Shown here: positions 46,850-59,454 of the stretch, in pieces | Layout of the letters: every line of letters begins with the position of its first letter | How positions within the stretch are numbered: the stretch's first letter is position 1 | DNA from: Rotaria socialis | Taxonomy: Eukaryota; Rotifera; Eurotatoria; Philodinida; Philodinidae | DNA: 64,000 nucleotides | NCBI GenBank assembly: GCA_905331475.1 | Contig: CAJNYU010004256.1 | Coordinates: forward strand, 1-64,000 | Reading direction: 5' to 3' | Program-made: the position numbers and the translations under genes | Notes under the pieces: model-generated | Databases searched by the model: none | What the model saw: only the letters and a program-made list of their open reading frames with translations | Told to the model about the DNA's origin: nothing

Positions 46850-49800
46850 TCATGATGCTCTTCTCAATGATGGTAGAATTCCATCAATGAGATTCAAATA
46901 AAAATTAGCGCAAGGAGCATGATATAAACGACCAGCGAATGTTAGATATGCAGTATTAAATGTAGATGAGTCTGGTAATACTGTATCAATACCAACAGTT
47001 GAAAGAAGACAAATTGAGCAATACGGACGAGTATCACCGAATACTAAAGAGGAATAATCAATATCATCATCATTTAACTAAAGAAAAGAAAAAGAAACAA
47101 AACGAATATTTTTATTTCATTTTAAAATGATTAATATTACTAAATGAAGATGGGCAGTAGAAAAAAATGATTGCAAATTAGTCCATAGGACAACAATTTG
47201 TTTCCAAAGTGATATTAACTGGGATGTTGTCGTAGGTTCTAAAACGGCAGCTGTATAAATTCTTTTATGAACATGAAAAATTTCTTGTAAATGCTGAACA
47301 TAATCTCGAGTACGTATTTGTTGTAATACTTCCATACACAATGCTGGGCTTTCAATAGAAGAAAATGTTTCATTAGCTTGAGATAATATTAAATAACATT
47401 TTTCAAAACAGCGTAACCAAACAGCTGCATGAGAATCAATTTGAGAAGTATCATCAGAAAAAAACGAGAATTGTGTTAATTCTAAAAGTGATAAACAAAA
47501 TCATATTTATTTTTGAAGTTTTTGTAATGAAATCGACAAAGTCAATGTAGAGAATGCCCATGTAAAAAGCATCGGATTAATAATCAGACTAATAATCTAT
47601 TTTAATGGCACTATTATAATCTGATTTTAGTCAGAGTTTTCCGTCTTAAAAGACAGATGATTTTTTTGAATTTTAATCGATTATTATAGTTTTGCAGGTA
47701 ATCAATTAAGATGGATTAAAATCAAAATGAAAAATAATCTGCCTTTTAGGACGGAAAAATCTGATTAAAATCAGATTATAATAGTGCCCTTATAATAGAT
47801 TATTAATCACATAAAAATCAATTTTTTTACGATTTTTTTTACATGGATAGTAATTTAAGATTCAATTCTATGTTTTATTATTCTTTGCTGTTAAATAGTT
47901 ATTGAAAAAATCTTCGATATATAATTCAAAGCGTACCTACATTCAGTTAATTTGGCTTATATTTTCACTAAAAGCCATATTTGCTACGTATAAACTACTC
48001 TTACTATAATTCGCCATTGGAGTTCGTAGTAGGCCTCAATCAAACTTGCATGATGTATACTCTTTCACTTTCGTAATTGAATTGGACTATTTCAGTACAA
48101 CTTTCAATGCATCTTTGGATACATAGAAGAATATTTGAAATGTTTCCTCGAAAAATTGGTTCATTTTTTTCAGATATGAAATTCATAAGTCTAATAAGTT
48201 TCTGTATAGTTAAAACCTCTTTACAATTAGCTACGAATAAAATTTCAACTTAATTGTATTTATTTAATTTTTTTCTGGGAAACATCTAAACAATGTTCGA
48301 AATATCAATAAAATAACTTCATGCAGAATTTTAAAGGCGTACCAGGAACGATCTATTTCATTTTAGAAACATATCTTTTTGTAAGGCATAATTTCAATGC
48401 AAACTCTATAGAATTATGAGCAGCGTTTAGTACGCTTTGCATCCATATACTTCTGAACTGAAAATAAGAACCATAAATTTTATTTTCGAAGTAATAAAAG
48501 CTAGTTGAGTGTATTTAACAATAAGTTGGTTAATATGAATGATTTTTCAAAAGTAGTGTCTATCGTAATCAACTTTAAATTGTGCCTTTCTGAATACTAT
48601 TAAAATAAAAAGAAACCCATTCTCTACATTACTAACAGAAAATAAAAACGGCTACTTATTCAAATCTTATCCTTAATCAGTAATTTCTTATTTATTAACT
48701 TCTACTGACAATTTCTAATAGATACATACATCATGAATTCTTCTCTAGTATTTTTCTTTGGAAAATCTATCAGATGATGATCTTGTGTTTGGTAAAATAT
48801 CTTTGTGTTAACGACTCTTAATGAGGATCAAGTTTTTATGGCTTGACTATGATTAGTCTATACTCAATATATTATATGTACGATAATATTTACCTAATTT
48901 TGAAGGTTCAGATAAATTGATTGAATGCAAACTATGTGTATCAGATGTTTGCATGATTTCATTATTATTTGAAGAAGAAAATGATATATTATCACTGATC
49001 CCTTTTTGACTAGTATCATCTTGATTACATATATTCATTGTTGGCATTGATAAATCTAAACTAGCAATCGATTGTGTTTCAGATAATGGTGCTTTAACAT
49101 CAGGTGGATATAAATTATTTTCATTTAAATCAATCGGAAGACTATCATCATTACGTTCATCATTACGTTCATCTATCGGTTCAAATGATGTAAATGCTGT
49201 AAAGTCAGCAAAATCTTCTTGGTGATACATTGAAAGAGTGAGAGAAGTAGGGACGGGAGTAGGAACAGGAACAGGAGAAAATGTTGGTATTGTTTGTTCT
49301 TGTTGAATTCGAAAATACGGTATGGGTATCTCAGTTAAATGATACAAATGTTCATTAGAAAGAATTTGTCCGTTACTGTTCTGTGCTAATGCAATAAGAG
49401 CTAATGCCATAAAAAGTTCTTCCTTGACTAAAGTTCCTGGCTGTTTTAAATTAACTTGAGACCAAATTTGACTAAGTTGATTTTGTGTAAGACCAGATAA
49501 AATAAGAATGGGATACAAAACTGATGTTTGAATAACATCATATATACACGATGCTTCCAAAACTTGCTGATACACCAGAGGAAGAAATGTAATAGGTTGT
49601 GTACACCAAGCTGGATAAACTTTAAAATGATAATATTTATTATTTTATTTTTGTTGTAAAAATAAATTTATATTCTTTACCAAATTGAGTAAATGATACG
49701 AACGACTGTTCAATGGAATGATGTACTGTGGACGGTTGTTCTGTATGTATTGTTGGAATGTTTGAAGTCTTTTCTTCTTGATGAAATACTCTACTTAACT

Positions 49801-50243
49801 CATCATCATATGCAATTTTAGACCAATCAGCTGCGCCAGGAACCGATGTATGATTTTCTGTAGACTGATTATGATGAATTACAGAAGGATATTGTAGTTC
49901 TAATGGGAAATATTAATGATTGTAAAGAGATCAAAAGAAAAAAAACAGTAATAGTACCGGAAATTTGTGATACTGATAGTTTCAATTCTAGAATTAAAAT
50001 GAAAAACAATATTATAAAAACTAGAATTTTTTAGAATTATTTACCTGTTGCATTGCGTACTGTTGTTTTAGGTTGTAATTTAAAATCTGAAAACATCGAC
50101 TGCATGAGTGAATCAACATCTTTACAAGTGTTTCCTTGTTTTTGTTGAAAACGGCGTTTTTGTTCTTGTTTTCGTCTAGCTATTGATTCATCTTGATTAG
50201 TTGTTGTCGACGGTGCATGAAACTGAGAATGAGATGAAGACAT
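46850..50243 (-). CDS. SYNRG: Synergin gamma-like AP-1 adaptor partner with EH domain
   Basis: About six exons: 50243 to about 50047, a small exon near 49959-49988, about 49681-49900, 48894 to about 49620, 47481 to about 47140, and about 47079 to 46850. The N-terminus is basic and helical (ARRKQEQKRRFQQKQG). The EH domain lies around residues 160-220 (LYPILILSGLTQNQLSQIWS, GTLVKEELFMALALIALAQ). It is followed by the acidic-phenylalanine motif EDFADFTAF, of the kind that binds gamma-ear domains. The C-terminal module (SFFSDDTSQIDSHAAVWLRC, RPYCSICLLS, YLTFAGRLYHAPCANFYLNL) matches the conserved C-terminal region of synergin gamma. The role is accessory protein of AP-1 clathrin coats at the trans-Golgi network and endosomes. 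It is much shorter than the vertebrate protein because the repeated DFxDF section is reduced. The fourth intron (47482-48893) contains a small foldback element. Confidence 0.88.
47590..47806. mobile_element. Small foldback MITE in a SYNRG intron
   Basis: About 217 bp. The left arm (GGCACTATTATAATCTGATT, then TTTTCCGTC) is mirrored on the right as GACGGAAAAATCTGATT and AATCAGATTATAATAGTGCC, with arms of about 75 bp and few mismatches. A short TAATAATCTATT segment extends the symmetry outwards. No coding capacity. The target duplication could not be fixed; TTA/TAA flanks are possible, which would fit PIF/Harbinger. Confidence 0.65.
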
Positions 50244-50808
50244 CTATGCCAAATAGTCAATATACTGAAAAATAAAGCAAATCACAATTGCATACTTTTT
50301 GAAACATGTTCTTTTCAAATGAAATTTTCTCTTCCTTGCTCATCGAAATCTTAAACATGAAAACATATTTTAAAAGTAACAATATATTCGCTCTTAAGCA
50401 CCGTAATAGGATTCCATTTTTGGCTGAAATTGAATCAAAGCAAATAAGTCATTCATTCCTAACCGATTAGCCAATCACAAGAGACGAGACAAACAAAATG
50501 CATTTGTGGCTTATTGTAAAAGAAAGGATTTACGTGTTTTGATTGGTTGTTGCACTTTGACTAATGTTTTTTCATTGCAATTACCTCTGACATTGATGAT
50601 TCAACATAACATGAAAAAATCAAACACGTAGAGAAATAAAACGCCATAGAATTAAATGTTTGCATTTTGCTACACTGTTACTTTTTATCTATTTTTTTTC
50701 ATGTTTACAGATGAAGGAACTAAATCAACTACAATAAAATATCAACTAGTTGAACTTAATCATAATTCTTTCTCTTTTATAAATAAATCGATTTGAGCAA
50801 ATAAAATA
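50244..50808. other. Divergent intergenic region SYNRG / PPM1D
   Basis: Only 565 bp separate the start codons of two divergent genes, so both promoters must lie here. Two inverted CCAAT-like ATTGG sequences occur (ATTAGCCAATCACAAG near 50465-50480 and TTGATTGGTTG near 50540-50550), plausible core elements for a bidirectional promoter. No TATA box can be singled out in this AT-rich DNA. Confidence 0.4.
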
Positions 50809-53800
50809 ATGAGTAAAGTGAACGATTGTGTTCAAGTTAATTTACGTATAACTACAAACAGTAATCAAGGTAAAAAAAATATACGCTTTATTTACATTTT
50901 GAAATCATTGTTTCAATTTTCATTTTAATTAGGTGGTCGAAAATATATGGGTAAGAAAAAAAAAAAACATCAACACAAAATAGTAATAATCATCGAGTTA
51001 TATTTTTACTTATTTAGAGGATGCATATGCCATTGCACTTCAACGTTTAAATCCTTCAGAAAAAGAAAGTCCAATATCACTTGCTTACTTTGGCATATTT
51101 GATGGTCATGGTGGAAAAGAAGCAGCTGAATTCGCTCGGCAAAGTTTATGTCAACATATTCTTGAACAAGACGATTTTTGGCCAAATACTTCGGATGAAA
51201 GTCAAAATGATCAATTAATATTATCAGCGATTCGACAAGGATTTCTTGCATGTCATAATGATATGTGGAATCATGTAGAGAAATGGTCAAAAACTTCATC
51301 TGGATTACCAAGTACTTCAGGTTAACTAAAATTTATCAAATATTTCTTTAACAAAAACTAAAGAATAAATTTTATTGTCAAGGTTGTACAGCAAGTGTTG
51401 CATTTGTTCGCGGCAATAAATTATATGTTGGTCATGTCGGTGATTCAGCTATTGTTTTAGGTGAAGGTGATGCATTATATAAACCATGGTTAGCTAATCG
51501 TCTCACACGTGATCACAAACCTGAAGATCCACTCGAATTAAATCGTATACGTGAAAGTGGAGGAAATGTTCTTTGTAAAGCTGGTGTTCACCGAGTTGTT
51601 TGGAATAGACAAAAAATAACTACAAATTCATCACATCATTATCGTCATCGACATCAACATTCAGTAACAACAACTACAACAACAAGCACGGGAGCAATAG
51701 TTGAATATGAACAAATACCATTTTTAGCTGTTTCACGAGCATTAGGAGATTTATGGAGTTTAAATGCACATACAAATCTTTATTCTGTTTCACCTGAACC
51801 TGAGCTAACTGTTATTGAAATTGATCCAAAGAAACATCGATGCATTATATTAGCAAGTGATGGACTTTGGAATATGATAACACCAGAAGCAGCTGTTGAA
51901 ATAGTTAGAAATTGTGATGTGAAAACAGAAGAAATGATCCTTAAATCTGATGTAAGTTTGTTCATCTGTCGTTCTTTCATTGTAAGTTTTATTTTAATAG
52001 GATGATGATCATCGACCATTTCGTAATCCATCTCATGAACTTGTACAAAAAGCTTTAACATTATGGCGCGAAAGAATGTTACGTTCCGATAATATAACTT
52101 GTGTGACGGTTATGCTTGATCCACCTGGGCCACCATTTAGTGATTGTATTGTTAAAAAGAAAAAGGAAAGACTTACGTATTCTATATCATCATGTATGCG
52201 TATAAGTTTGAGAATGCCAGAAATTTATTCAGAAAATTGTTTTTCTTTTAGCAACAAATTCAGTTTTTTCAGATGATACAGTTGAATTAGATCATCCATC
52301 GCCTTTAACTCCAACAACAGTTGCAATAACAACACCATACAGAGTGAAACCAGTTTTGGAACGTAAAGAACATATTTTAACGCCAATATCAAACGGACCG
52401 ACACCTATGCGGGTGAATACTTTTTAATTATAGCTTTTTGTGTCACATAGCACCAATAAGAACAAATGACATCATCCTGTTAGCTAAAAATTTGAGCAGA
52501 AAAACAAAGCCTATACGAACGATACTTTTAAAATTTAAATAAGAAAATTTATTTTAAAATTTTCATTAAGATTTCTCTAGGCGTAGCGATTGTAATATAT
52601 TCCTTGTTAGTTTATGGAATATTCAGAGTCATATAAAAATGTCGTACGAACGGAAAAAAATCGAATAAGAAATAATGAAATATAAATTTTATATTTGAAA
52701 ATTTTATCATGTTTGGACAGAATCCAATTATATAAACTGATTCTTAATCATATATAGTAATTGATATAATTTATACATTTAAGAAAAGTTACCAGCGCTA
52801 TTCTGTTCATTGTTTATGATAGTACTCATATAAATATTATAGATGTAAACATAATAAATGTAGTTCTATTAATGTGTGTAACCGGCAACTTCTATTGAAT
52901 TGACTTAGTCATAACAAACATGATAGATAATCGCTTGATTAATAACTGATAATGGTTGAATATATGAAAGTTTATGCAACCATGCGAGAGATAAAGTTAA
53001 ATCTTACAGAATGATCAGTTTTTAGCGAATTGGTGAATGTAGTTTACTGTGTTTCGACAACAACAGCAACAAAAAAAATAAAATTTATATAAGGAAAGCT
53101 AAAAACGTCAAAGAAAATTTTATTTCGTTAGTAGCTGTTAGTCTTTTTATATCGCTGTTGTATTCTTATCTTCATTATTAAATTTATAATCATCATTATG
53201 ATAGTAAATGTCAGATATTTTAACTATTTATAGAATTTAAGAATTCAACGAAAAACGCAATGTATGTTTATATCAGCTATCGTTTAGTAATGAAATGACA
53301 ATTTTCCATTTTCTATCGCCAATATCTCAATGGAACGAAATGGGATGACGCTAAAATTTTCAGAGCAGATAAAAATCTGTCTATCCTAAATATATATTTA
53401 AAGTTTTTATTAAACTTCGAAGGATCATCTATATCCTTATAGTTGAAATATTAACCCGCGACAGAATGATGTATTCAAATGGCTACGTTGTCATCAGTGT
53501 TAAATTCTTCTGAAAGGTAACTGTAATTTCTCCTAGTAGACAAGTTAGTAAAGTTTTCCAAATAACAAATTTAAGAAAAACATCGTCTGTCATCATTCTA
53601 ATAACATAGAAATTATATTGTGAAAACATTGAGTTACAAGATAGTAATGTAGCCCCCATCTATCTATATTGAATAGCAACTAGACCGATGATTTTTAATA
53701 GTTTTACAGTTCTATCAATTTTTTCTTGTTTCTCATACAGCGAAAAAAATTAAGAAAAGATCAAAAACTGACTCTTTAATTTTACTCATTTGAACAAGAG

Positions 53801-54862
53801 ATTTATACTAAAAATGTCATGAGTATCTTATCTGAGATTTTATGAATGAATATTTATTAATACTATTTAGACTCCAAAACGACCAGCGTCAGACGATGTA
53901 TCTACATTAATTGTTGATACTCCACGTCGTAAATTAATAAAAACAAATCAGCAAAAAGAAAATGGTCGAACATCTCCTTCGACTAATGGAAATTTTTCCG
54001 AATCAGCAATATCATCTTCTCTACCTTCTTCATCTCTTGTTCAATCATCATCGTCAACATCACATAATGAAGAACAAGAACAAGAACAAGAATTTTTCGA
54101 CCTTACTGAGCAAAGATCAAAATCATCAATGCTTAATAGCGACAATGATGAAGGTGATGATAGAGATAATATTAATGATGATGATGATGATGATTTAACT
54201 CGAAACGTTGCACGATGTTTGCATCATAACAGTGAACAACCACTAGATAATCATCTAATGCAAATGGATCAAACTTCACAGAGTAACAAAACAAGCTTTG
54301 GTTCTTATTTTGAAAATTTTTGAAAATTTTTTAGATTTGCTAAAAGAAAAATCAACTCGTCCTTCTTCTCACATTCGTCCGTTTCCGTTCTCGAAAGTAT
54401 CAAATGATCGATCCAATGAAGAAGATTTAGAAGAATTGCCTCGTTTATGTCGAACACGTTCAGTATCAACAACAATATCATTTAATAATGACATACAGTT
54501 GAAATTAAATTCGTCTCGTAGACGGAAATCGTATAGTAACACTGATTTTATAAATCATTCAAACAATATTCAAATAAATCAATCAAATAACAGTGATAAA
54601 AATTTAGCCAGTAATTTTGAACAAGTAATTTTTATATTTTATTTTTCTATGATAATTAATTTTGTGTTTTCTTATTTTGTAATATTAATAATAGAAATCA
54701 ACATCATCAAAAATAAAATCGCCATTAACTAATTTAGTTACTTCACCATCAAAGCAATCATTAACAAATCATTTTCGAAGAACCTTGTCACGCTCAAATC
54801 GAGGTTCACCAACATCACGTCGTCTTATTCATTCTATTGTTTCTTCATCGTCTTCACAATAA
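50809..54862 (+). CDS. PPM1D: PPM1D (Wip1)-type PP2C protein phosphatase
   Basis: Nine exons: 50809-50869, 50933-50950 (only 18 nt), 51018-51320, 51383-51951, 52001-52193, 52252-52412, 53871-54282, 54335-54624, 54695-54862, giving 724 residues. PP2C motifs in order: QGGRKYMEDAYAIA (split by the 18-nt exon), FGIFDGHGGKEAAEF, GCTASVAFVRGNKLYVGHVG, FLAVSRALGDLWS, ILASDGLWNMI and RERMLRSDNITCVTV, so all metal-binding aspartates are present. PPM1D proteins are nuclear Ser/Thr phosphatases that switch off p53, ATM and p38 signalling; similarity extends past the catalytic domain (LWRERMLRSDN). A long insertion rich in His and Thr lies after the GVHRVVW segment. The C-terminal 300 residues are Ser-rich and basic (TPKRPASDD; RRRKSYSN). 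The 1.46-kb intron after 52412 could be retained: read-through stops at 52428. Confidence 0.9.
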
Positions 54863-56152
54863 TTAATAACAATATATCATTTTAATCATGTATTAGATGC
54901 CATGTATCTGCATACTTCTTCTTTATATCTTTCTGTTTTCAATTCCCAGCAACAATTCTGCACCCGTTAAATTAAAAAAGACAAAGAAATTTTTATTCGT
55001 TTGTACATAGCCGAGAAAAGTTTTTGTTCAGTTATTTTGTGAATATTATATTATATATTTCTATTTCGATGTTTGTGTGTATGTGGATTCTTTGACAAAG
55101 CTTAAATGTTCATTTTTTGTTCTGTTGTTTGTTATATATAGTGTATCTCAGGTAGTCTGACTTTGATGAAGATGGCTAAATCAGATTCTGTTATTGTGTA
55201 TATTGCTTGTTTCTGTTTTTTTTTCGTCCCGTTTGTTCTTTTGTATTATTCATTAGCCATACAGTAGTTAATCATAGAATTGAGAGGATTTCGTAAAAAA
55301 ATATCAATCGCTTTGTTCAATTACTCTGCTCTTTCTTTTTCTGTTTTTCTTTCTATTATTGAATAAGACAAAATAAACAAATTAAACTTTTTTTTCTTTT
55401 AGATTGTTTTCTCGACTTTGAGAAATTGCGAATTTATTATGAAAAACTCGTCAGTGTAATCTTCAATCGACTTGTATTGGAAACGAAATAGAAATGATTA
55501 GACTTGCAATTATCAATTTCAGTAATTTGATAAAATAACAGATAATATTTAGAGCTTTAACTGTGTGTTTGCTATTCTTGAAGCATAAAAAAAATGTGTG
55601 ATTTAGATGTACATAACGCGCACGAACATCGATCTCTATTATTTAAATAGCCCTTTAGGAGCATGCTGCACGAAAATGAAAATTTATTAAATTCGAAGTC
55701 AGATAGTATAATAGAATTTTTATTTTCTATTAATGATACATTCACATCAGAAGTATGAAATTTAAAAATATGGAAAATTAAAAAATTTTTGAATGAAAAA
55801 TTTCATATTGATAGAAGATATGCAATTCATAAATAAGAATTTGAATGAAAAAGATTTCCATGCTATTATCATTAGTTTGAGTGAGCTATTTTAAGATAAT
55901 ATTCATATTATAATCATGAATCAACATATGTGATGAATCAAACCAAATAGGACTAATTAGTAAAAAAAAAAGGATTTTATTCAATGCTAGTTATTAAAAA
56001 TATACAAATTATGTTTTATGTCTTTGTTCTGCATCTTGGCGTAAAAAAATTTTCTAATCCTATCCTACATACTTCTATTATACATATATATATATATTTA
56101 TGGTGATTTTTATCATTAACTAGAAGAAATGTCTTTTTGTGTTCTTTTTTAG
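54863..56152. other. Spacer between PPM1D and Miro
   Basis: About 1.3 kb on the plus strand side between two collinear genes. The first part (to about 55390) is T-rich with AATAAA-like signals (AAAATAAAC near 55370) and is probably the PPM1D 3' UTR. No further coding segment is seen. The last bases (GTTCTTTTTTAG) form a 3' splice site touching the Miro ATG. Confidence 0.5.
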
Positions 56153-59100
56153 ATGGATCTATCTGAAATTCGTATTCTTCTATTAGGTGATGATAATGTT
56201 GGTCGAACATCATTAATTTATTCTCTTGTTAGTGAAGATGTAGTTCCAATTAATTCAAATTTAATGGGTGATTCTATTCGTCCGACAACTGATGATATTT
56301 CAATACCACCTGAAGTAACTCGAGCACGTGTTCCAACTGTTATTATGGATTATTGTGGTCGTCAACCAATGTCACCTGATGAAATCGATGATTTACTTTT
56401 ACCAATGGAATGTCCATCACCTAATCCTTTACTCCAATCGTCTCGTTCTCTCTACTCATGTATTCGTCAAGCAAATGTTATATGTCTTGTATATGCATTT
56501 GATAGTCGTGAATCTCGTGATCGTTTATTAACTGTTTGGCTTCCTTTGATTGATCGTAGTGCAACAACAATTCCTATAATACTTGTTGCTAATAAATGCG
56601 ATTTAATTGATGACATTAATGATGAAAAAAATAATATCAATCATGAAAATCGAGAATTTTTTCGTTCAACAATGTTGAAGTATTCTCGTGTTGACGCCTG
56701 CATTGAAACGTCAACACGAACAATGAAAAATATATCGGAATTATTTTATTCAGCACAAAAATGTGTTTTATATCCAATAAATTATTTACAAGAACAAAAT
56801 AAATTAACAAAACGTTTTAAGCAATGTTTAAAAAGAATATTTACAATAGCTGATCAAGATAATGATCAATTACTAAATGATTTCGAATTAACAACTTTAC
56901 AAGACTTTTGTTTTGGAAAAATTCAAACTAACGATGAAAAAACAACAATTGAACAATTGAAAAAAGAAATTAAACGAAGAACAACACATGGAATTAAAGT
57001 TGTTAATGATCAAATACGTGAAACAGTAACAACAGCTCTAACATATCAAGGTTTCGAGTGTTTATTTGAATTATATTTAAATAAAGGAAAATATGAAACG
57101 ATTTATACAACATTAGAACGATTCAGTTATAATCGAAAACTTGAATTATGTGTACCAAATGCTCCTGAAGGTATATTTATTTGTTTTATATTATTTTCTT
57201 CATTATTTTCTAATATCTTTATTTGGATTCTTTTAAATTACATAAAAGTATCTAATGCTGTTTATCTGCAATGACTAACGTAGTTTTTTTTACAGATCAA
57301 ACATATATTCACTTATGTTAGACTTGCCAGTGATTTATGCGCGAACGTTTTAAAAACAGATAAATCGCTTCTAAGTACCGATAGTACATTTTGTAGACCG
57401 AAGTAAACTGGGAATGTTCGTGACAACGAGACTTTTTTCTTAGTTTGTTCGTATTGGTGCACTGTCTTTATATGATCTTTTATTAAATTAATGCCATGAT
57501 CATCTCTTCGATACATGAAAAAACTCGGTTAAAACTTTCCTTGCAATTTCAAATGTAAAAAGGCCTATCACAATGAGATTAGTTCATTATGGAGTTTACA
57601 AACTCTCGCATTTTCTTCTATCCTGAAATAGAAACATCGAATCCATCGGTTTATTTGAACCATATACAAGACATACTATCCTTATACTTGTAACATAGGA
57701 TAGAAAAAGTGACAATATCTAAAATATTCACTAAGAAATTCTTCTCGCTAAAATCTATTTCTGTACGAAATTTTCCTTGAAAATTCTGTTTTTCAATTCG
57801 CTGATATGTTTGTAAATTTGGATTGAAACTAGTTAAACTATACTAACTCAGCTAAAATGTTTTTTGACATGCAATCTTCTAGATTATTACTGGTCCTACA
57901 AAAGACTTTATTATAAATTCAATGAGATTGAACAACAAATATATCTATTTAGACGATTTTTTTCAAAGTATAAACAATAATTTCGATTTATTTTATTCGT
58001 TTCCCATTGCTTAGTATATGAATATCAGAAAAACATGGTGAAGACGCATGTTGAAACAGTTGTCAAATTTCTTTTCTGAACAATTACTTTCAATTTTCGT
58101 TAATCACATATAATCATACGAGAATCTATTTCTAATCTGACTAATATTGAAACGAATTGAAGAAACCAGTTTTATTTCGAAATTTCGCAAGCCGATAAAA
58201 TTTAATAATCAATAATCTTAATTGATAAGTGATATGTTTCTTTTATCTTTTTTTTTCATTTTAATAGATCTTAGCGGTGAATTATCTCCATCGGCAGTTG
58301 ATTACTTAACTCGATTATTTCGTCGTTTCGATAGTGATAATGATTCATGTCTTACGCTAAATGAATTGAATCAATTATTTGAATCATTAATTGATATTAT
58401 TCCACCTATATCTTCATCATTAGCAAATATAAAACATTGTATTTATCTTCGTTTAGTATCATCCTCATCAAAAGCTTCACTTTTAACGTTATCCGGATTT
58501 CTGGCTCAATGGTTTTTCTTAGCTCATAGTCAACCATCACTAACCTATTCTTATTTATTTCAATTGGGTTATTCATATTCATTGTCGACTAATGATGATA
58601 TTAGTTTACCATCTCGTATGACATATATATGTCATGTATATGGGATGCCTGAATCTGGTAAAAGCTCATTTTTAAAAAGATTTGTTTCATCAACAATATA
58701 TCAAGTGCGCAATTCATCAGATTTAGCAGAAAAATCCAATAATAAAACGAAAGCATTTTTTTCTTATGACTACTTATCAAAATCTCCTTGTAAACAAGTC
58801 AAATCCTATGCAATTGATTTTGTACGTGTACTAAATGAAACGAAGTGTTTAATACTTGAAGAATGTCATGCGAATGAATTAGATGAAAAAATTCTTTTTA
58901 AAAATGCTAATGTTAATTGTTTTCTTATTGATCGTACACATCCACGAGCATTTTCAAATGTTGCAACTATTTATCTGCAACAACATGTTTATCCACGTTT
59001 ACCATGTTTATTTATTTTAACAAAAGCTGATCAACCATCAATTAAACAAGATTATCCATTGCCGATTGAATTCTTTTGTCGTCAACATAAAATTCCTCTA

Positions 59101-59454
59101 CCGATTGATTATTCATCTGTAACAACAGTATCTATCTATTCGAATAATAAAGATAATAATCAACAATTAACTACAACTACAGAACAAATGTCACAATCAT
59201 GGTTTACAAATTTACTATTTCGGTCACAAAATAATTCAACACGAAGTTTAGAACCATATTCACCACGAGGTGATAAAACACGACATCTAGATGACATATA
59301 TGTTCGTTTAGGATATTTATGTGTTTATCCAAAATTAAATTATTTTACTAATTCAACCAATGACTTTTATAATACCGATGCTTTATTAAAATACTCATTG
59401 TATGCAAGCGTTGTTACTTTAGGACTTGTAACAGTTGCTAGAATGTTTCGATAA
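56153..59454 (+). CDS. RHOT1: Mitochondrial Rho GTPase (Miro, RHOT1/2)
   Basis: Two exons, 56153-57170 and 58268-59454, give 734 residues, longer than the usual 620 or so. Order: GTPase 1 (GDDNVGRTSLIYSLVSEDVV, VPTVIMDYCG, NKCDL), EF-hand 1 (DQDNDQLLNDFE), the hidden EF region (GFECLFELYLNKGKYETIYT), EF-hand 2 (DSDNDSCLTLNE), GTPase 2 (GMPESGKSSFLKRF, TKAD) and a C-terminal membrane anchor (SLYASVVTLGLVTVARMF), as in outer-mitochondrial-membrane Miro, which links mitochondria to motor adaptors. Oddities: the P-loop lysine of GTPase 1 is arginine (VGRTS); about 20 extra residues follow DYCG before QANVICLVYAF; and GTPase 2 carries an Asn/Thr-rich insertion near its end. EF-hand loops look complete. 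A 3' splice site touches the ATG, suggesting an untranslated first exon or trans-splicing. The intron is 1.1 kb. Confidence 0.93.

Noticed and set aside
54283-54334. 34-nt intron 54301-54334 in PPM1D
   Set aside because: A donor at 54283 gives the same phase, a better splice site and a normal 52-nt intron, so the very short intron is not needed.
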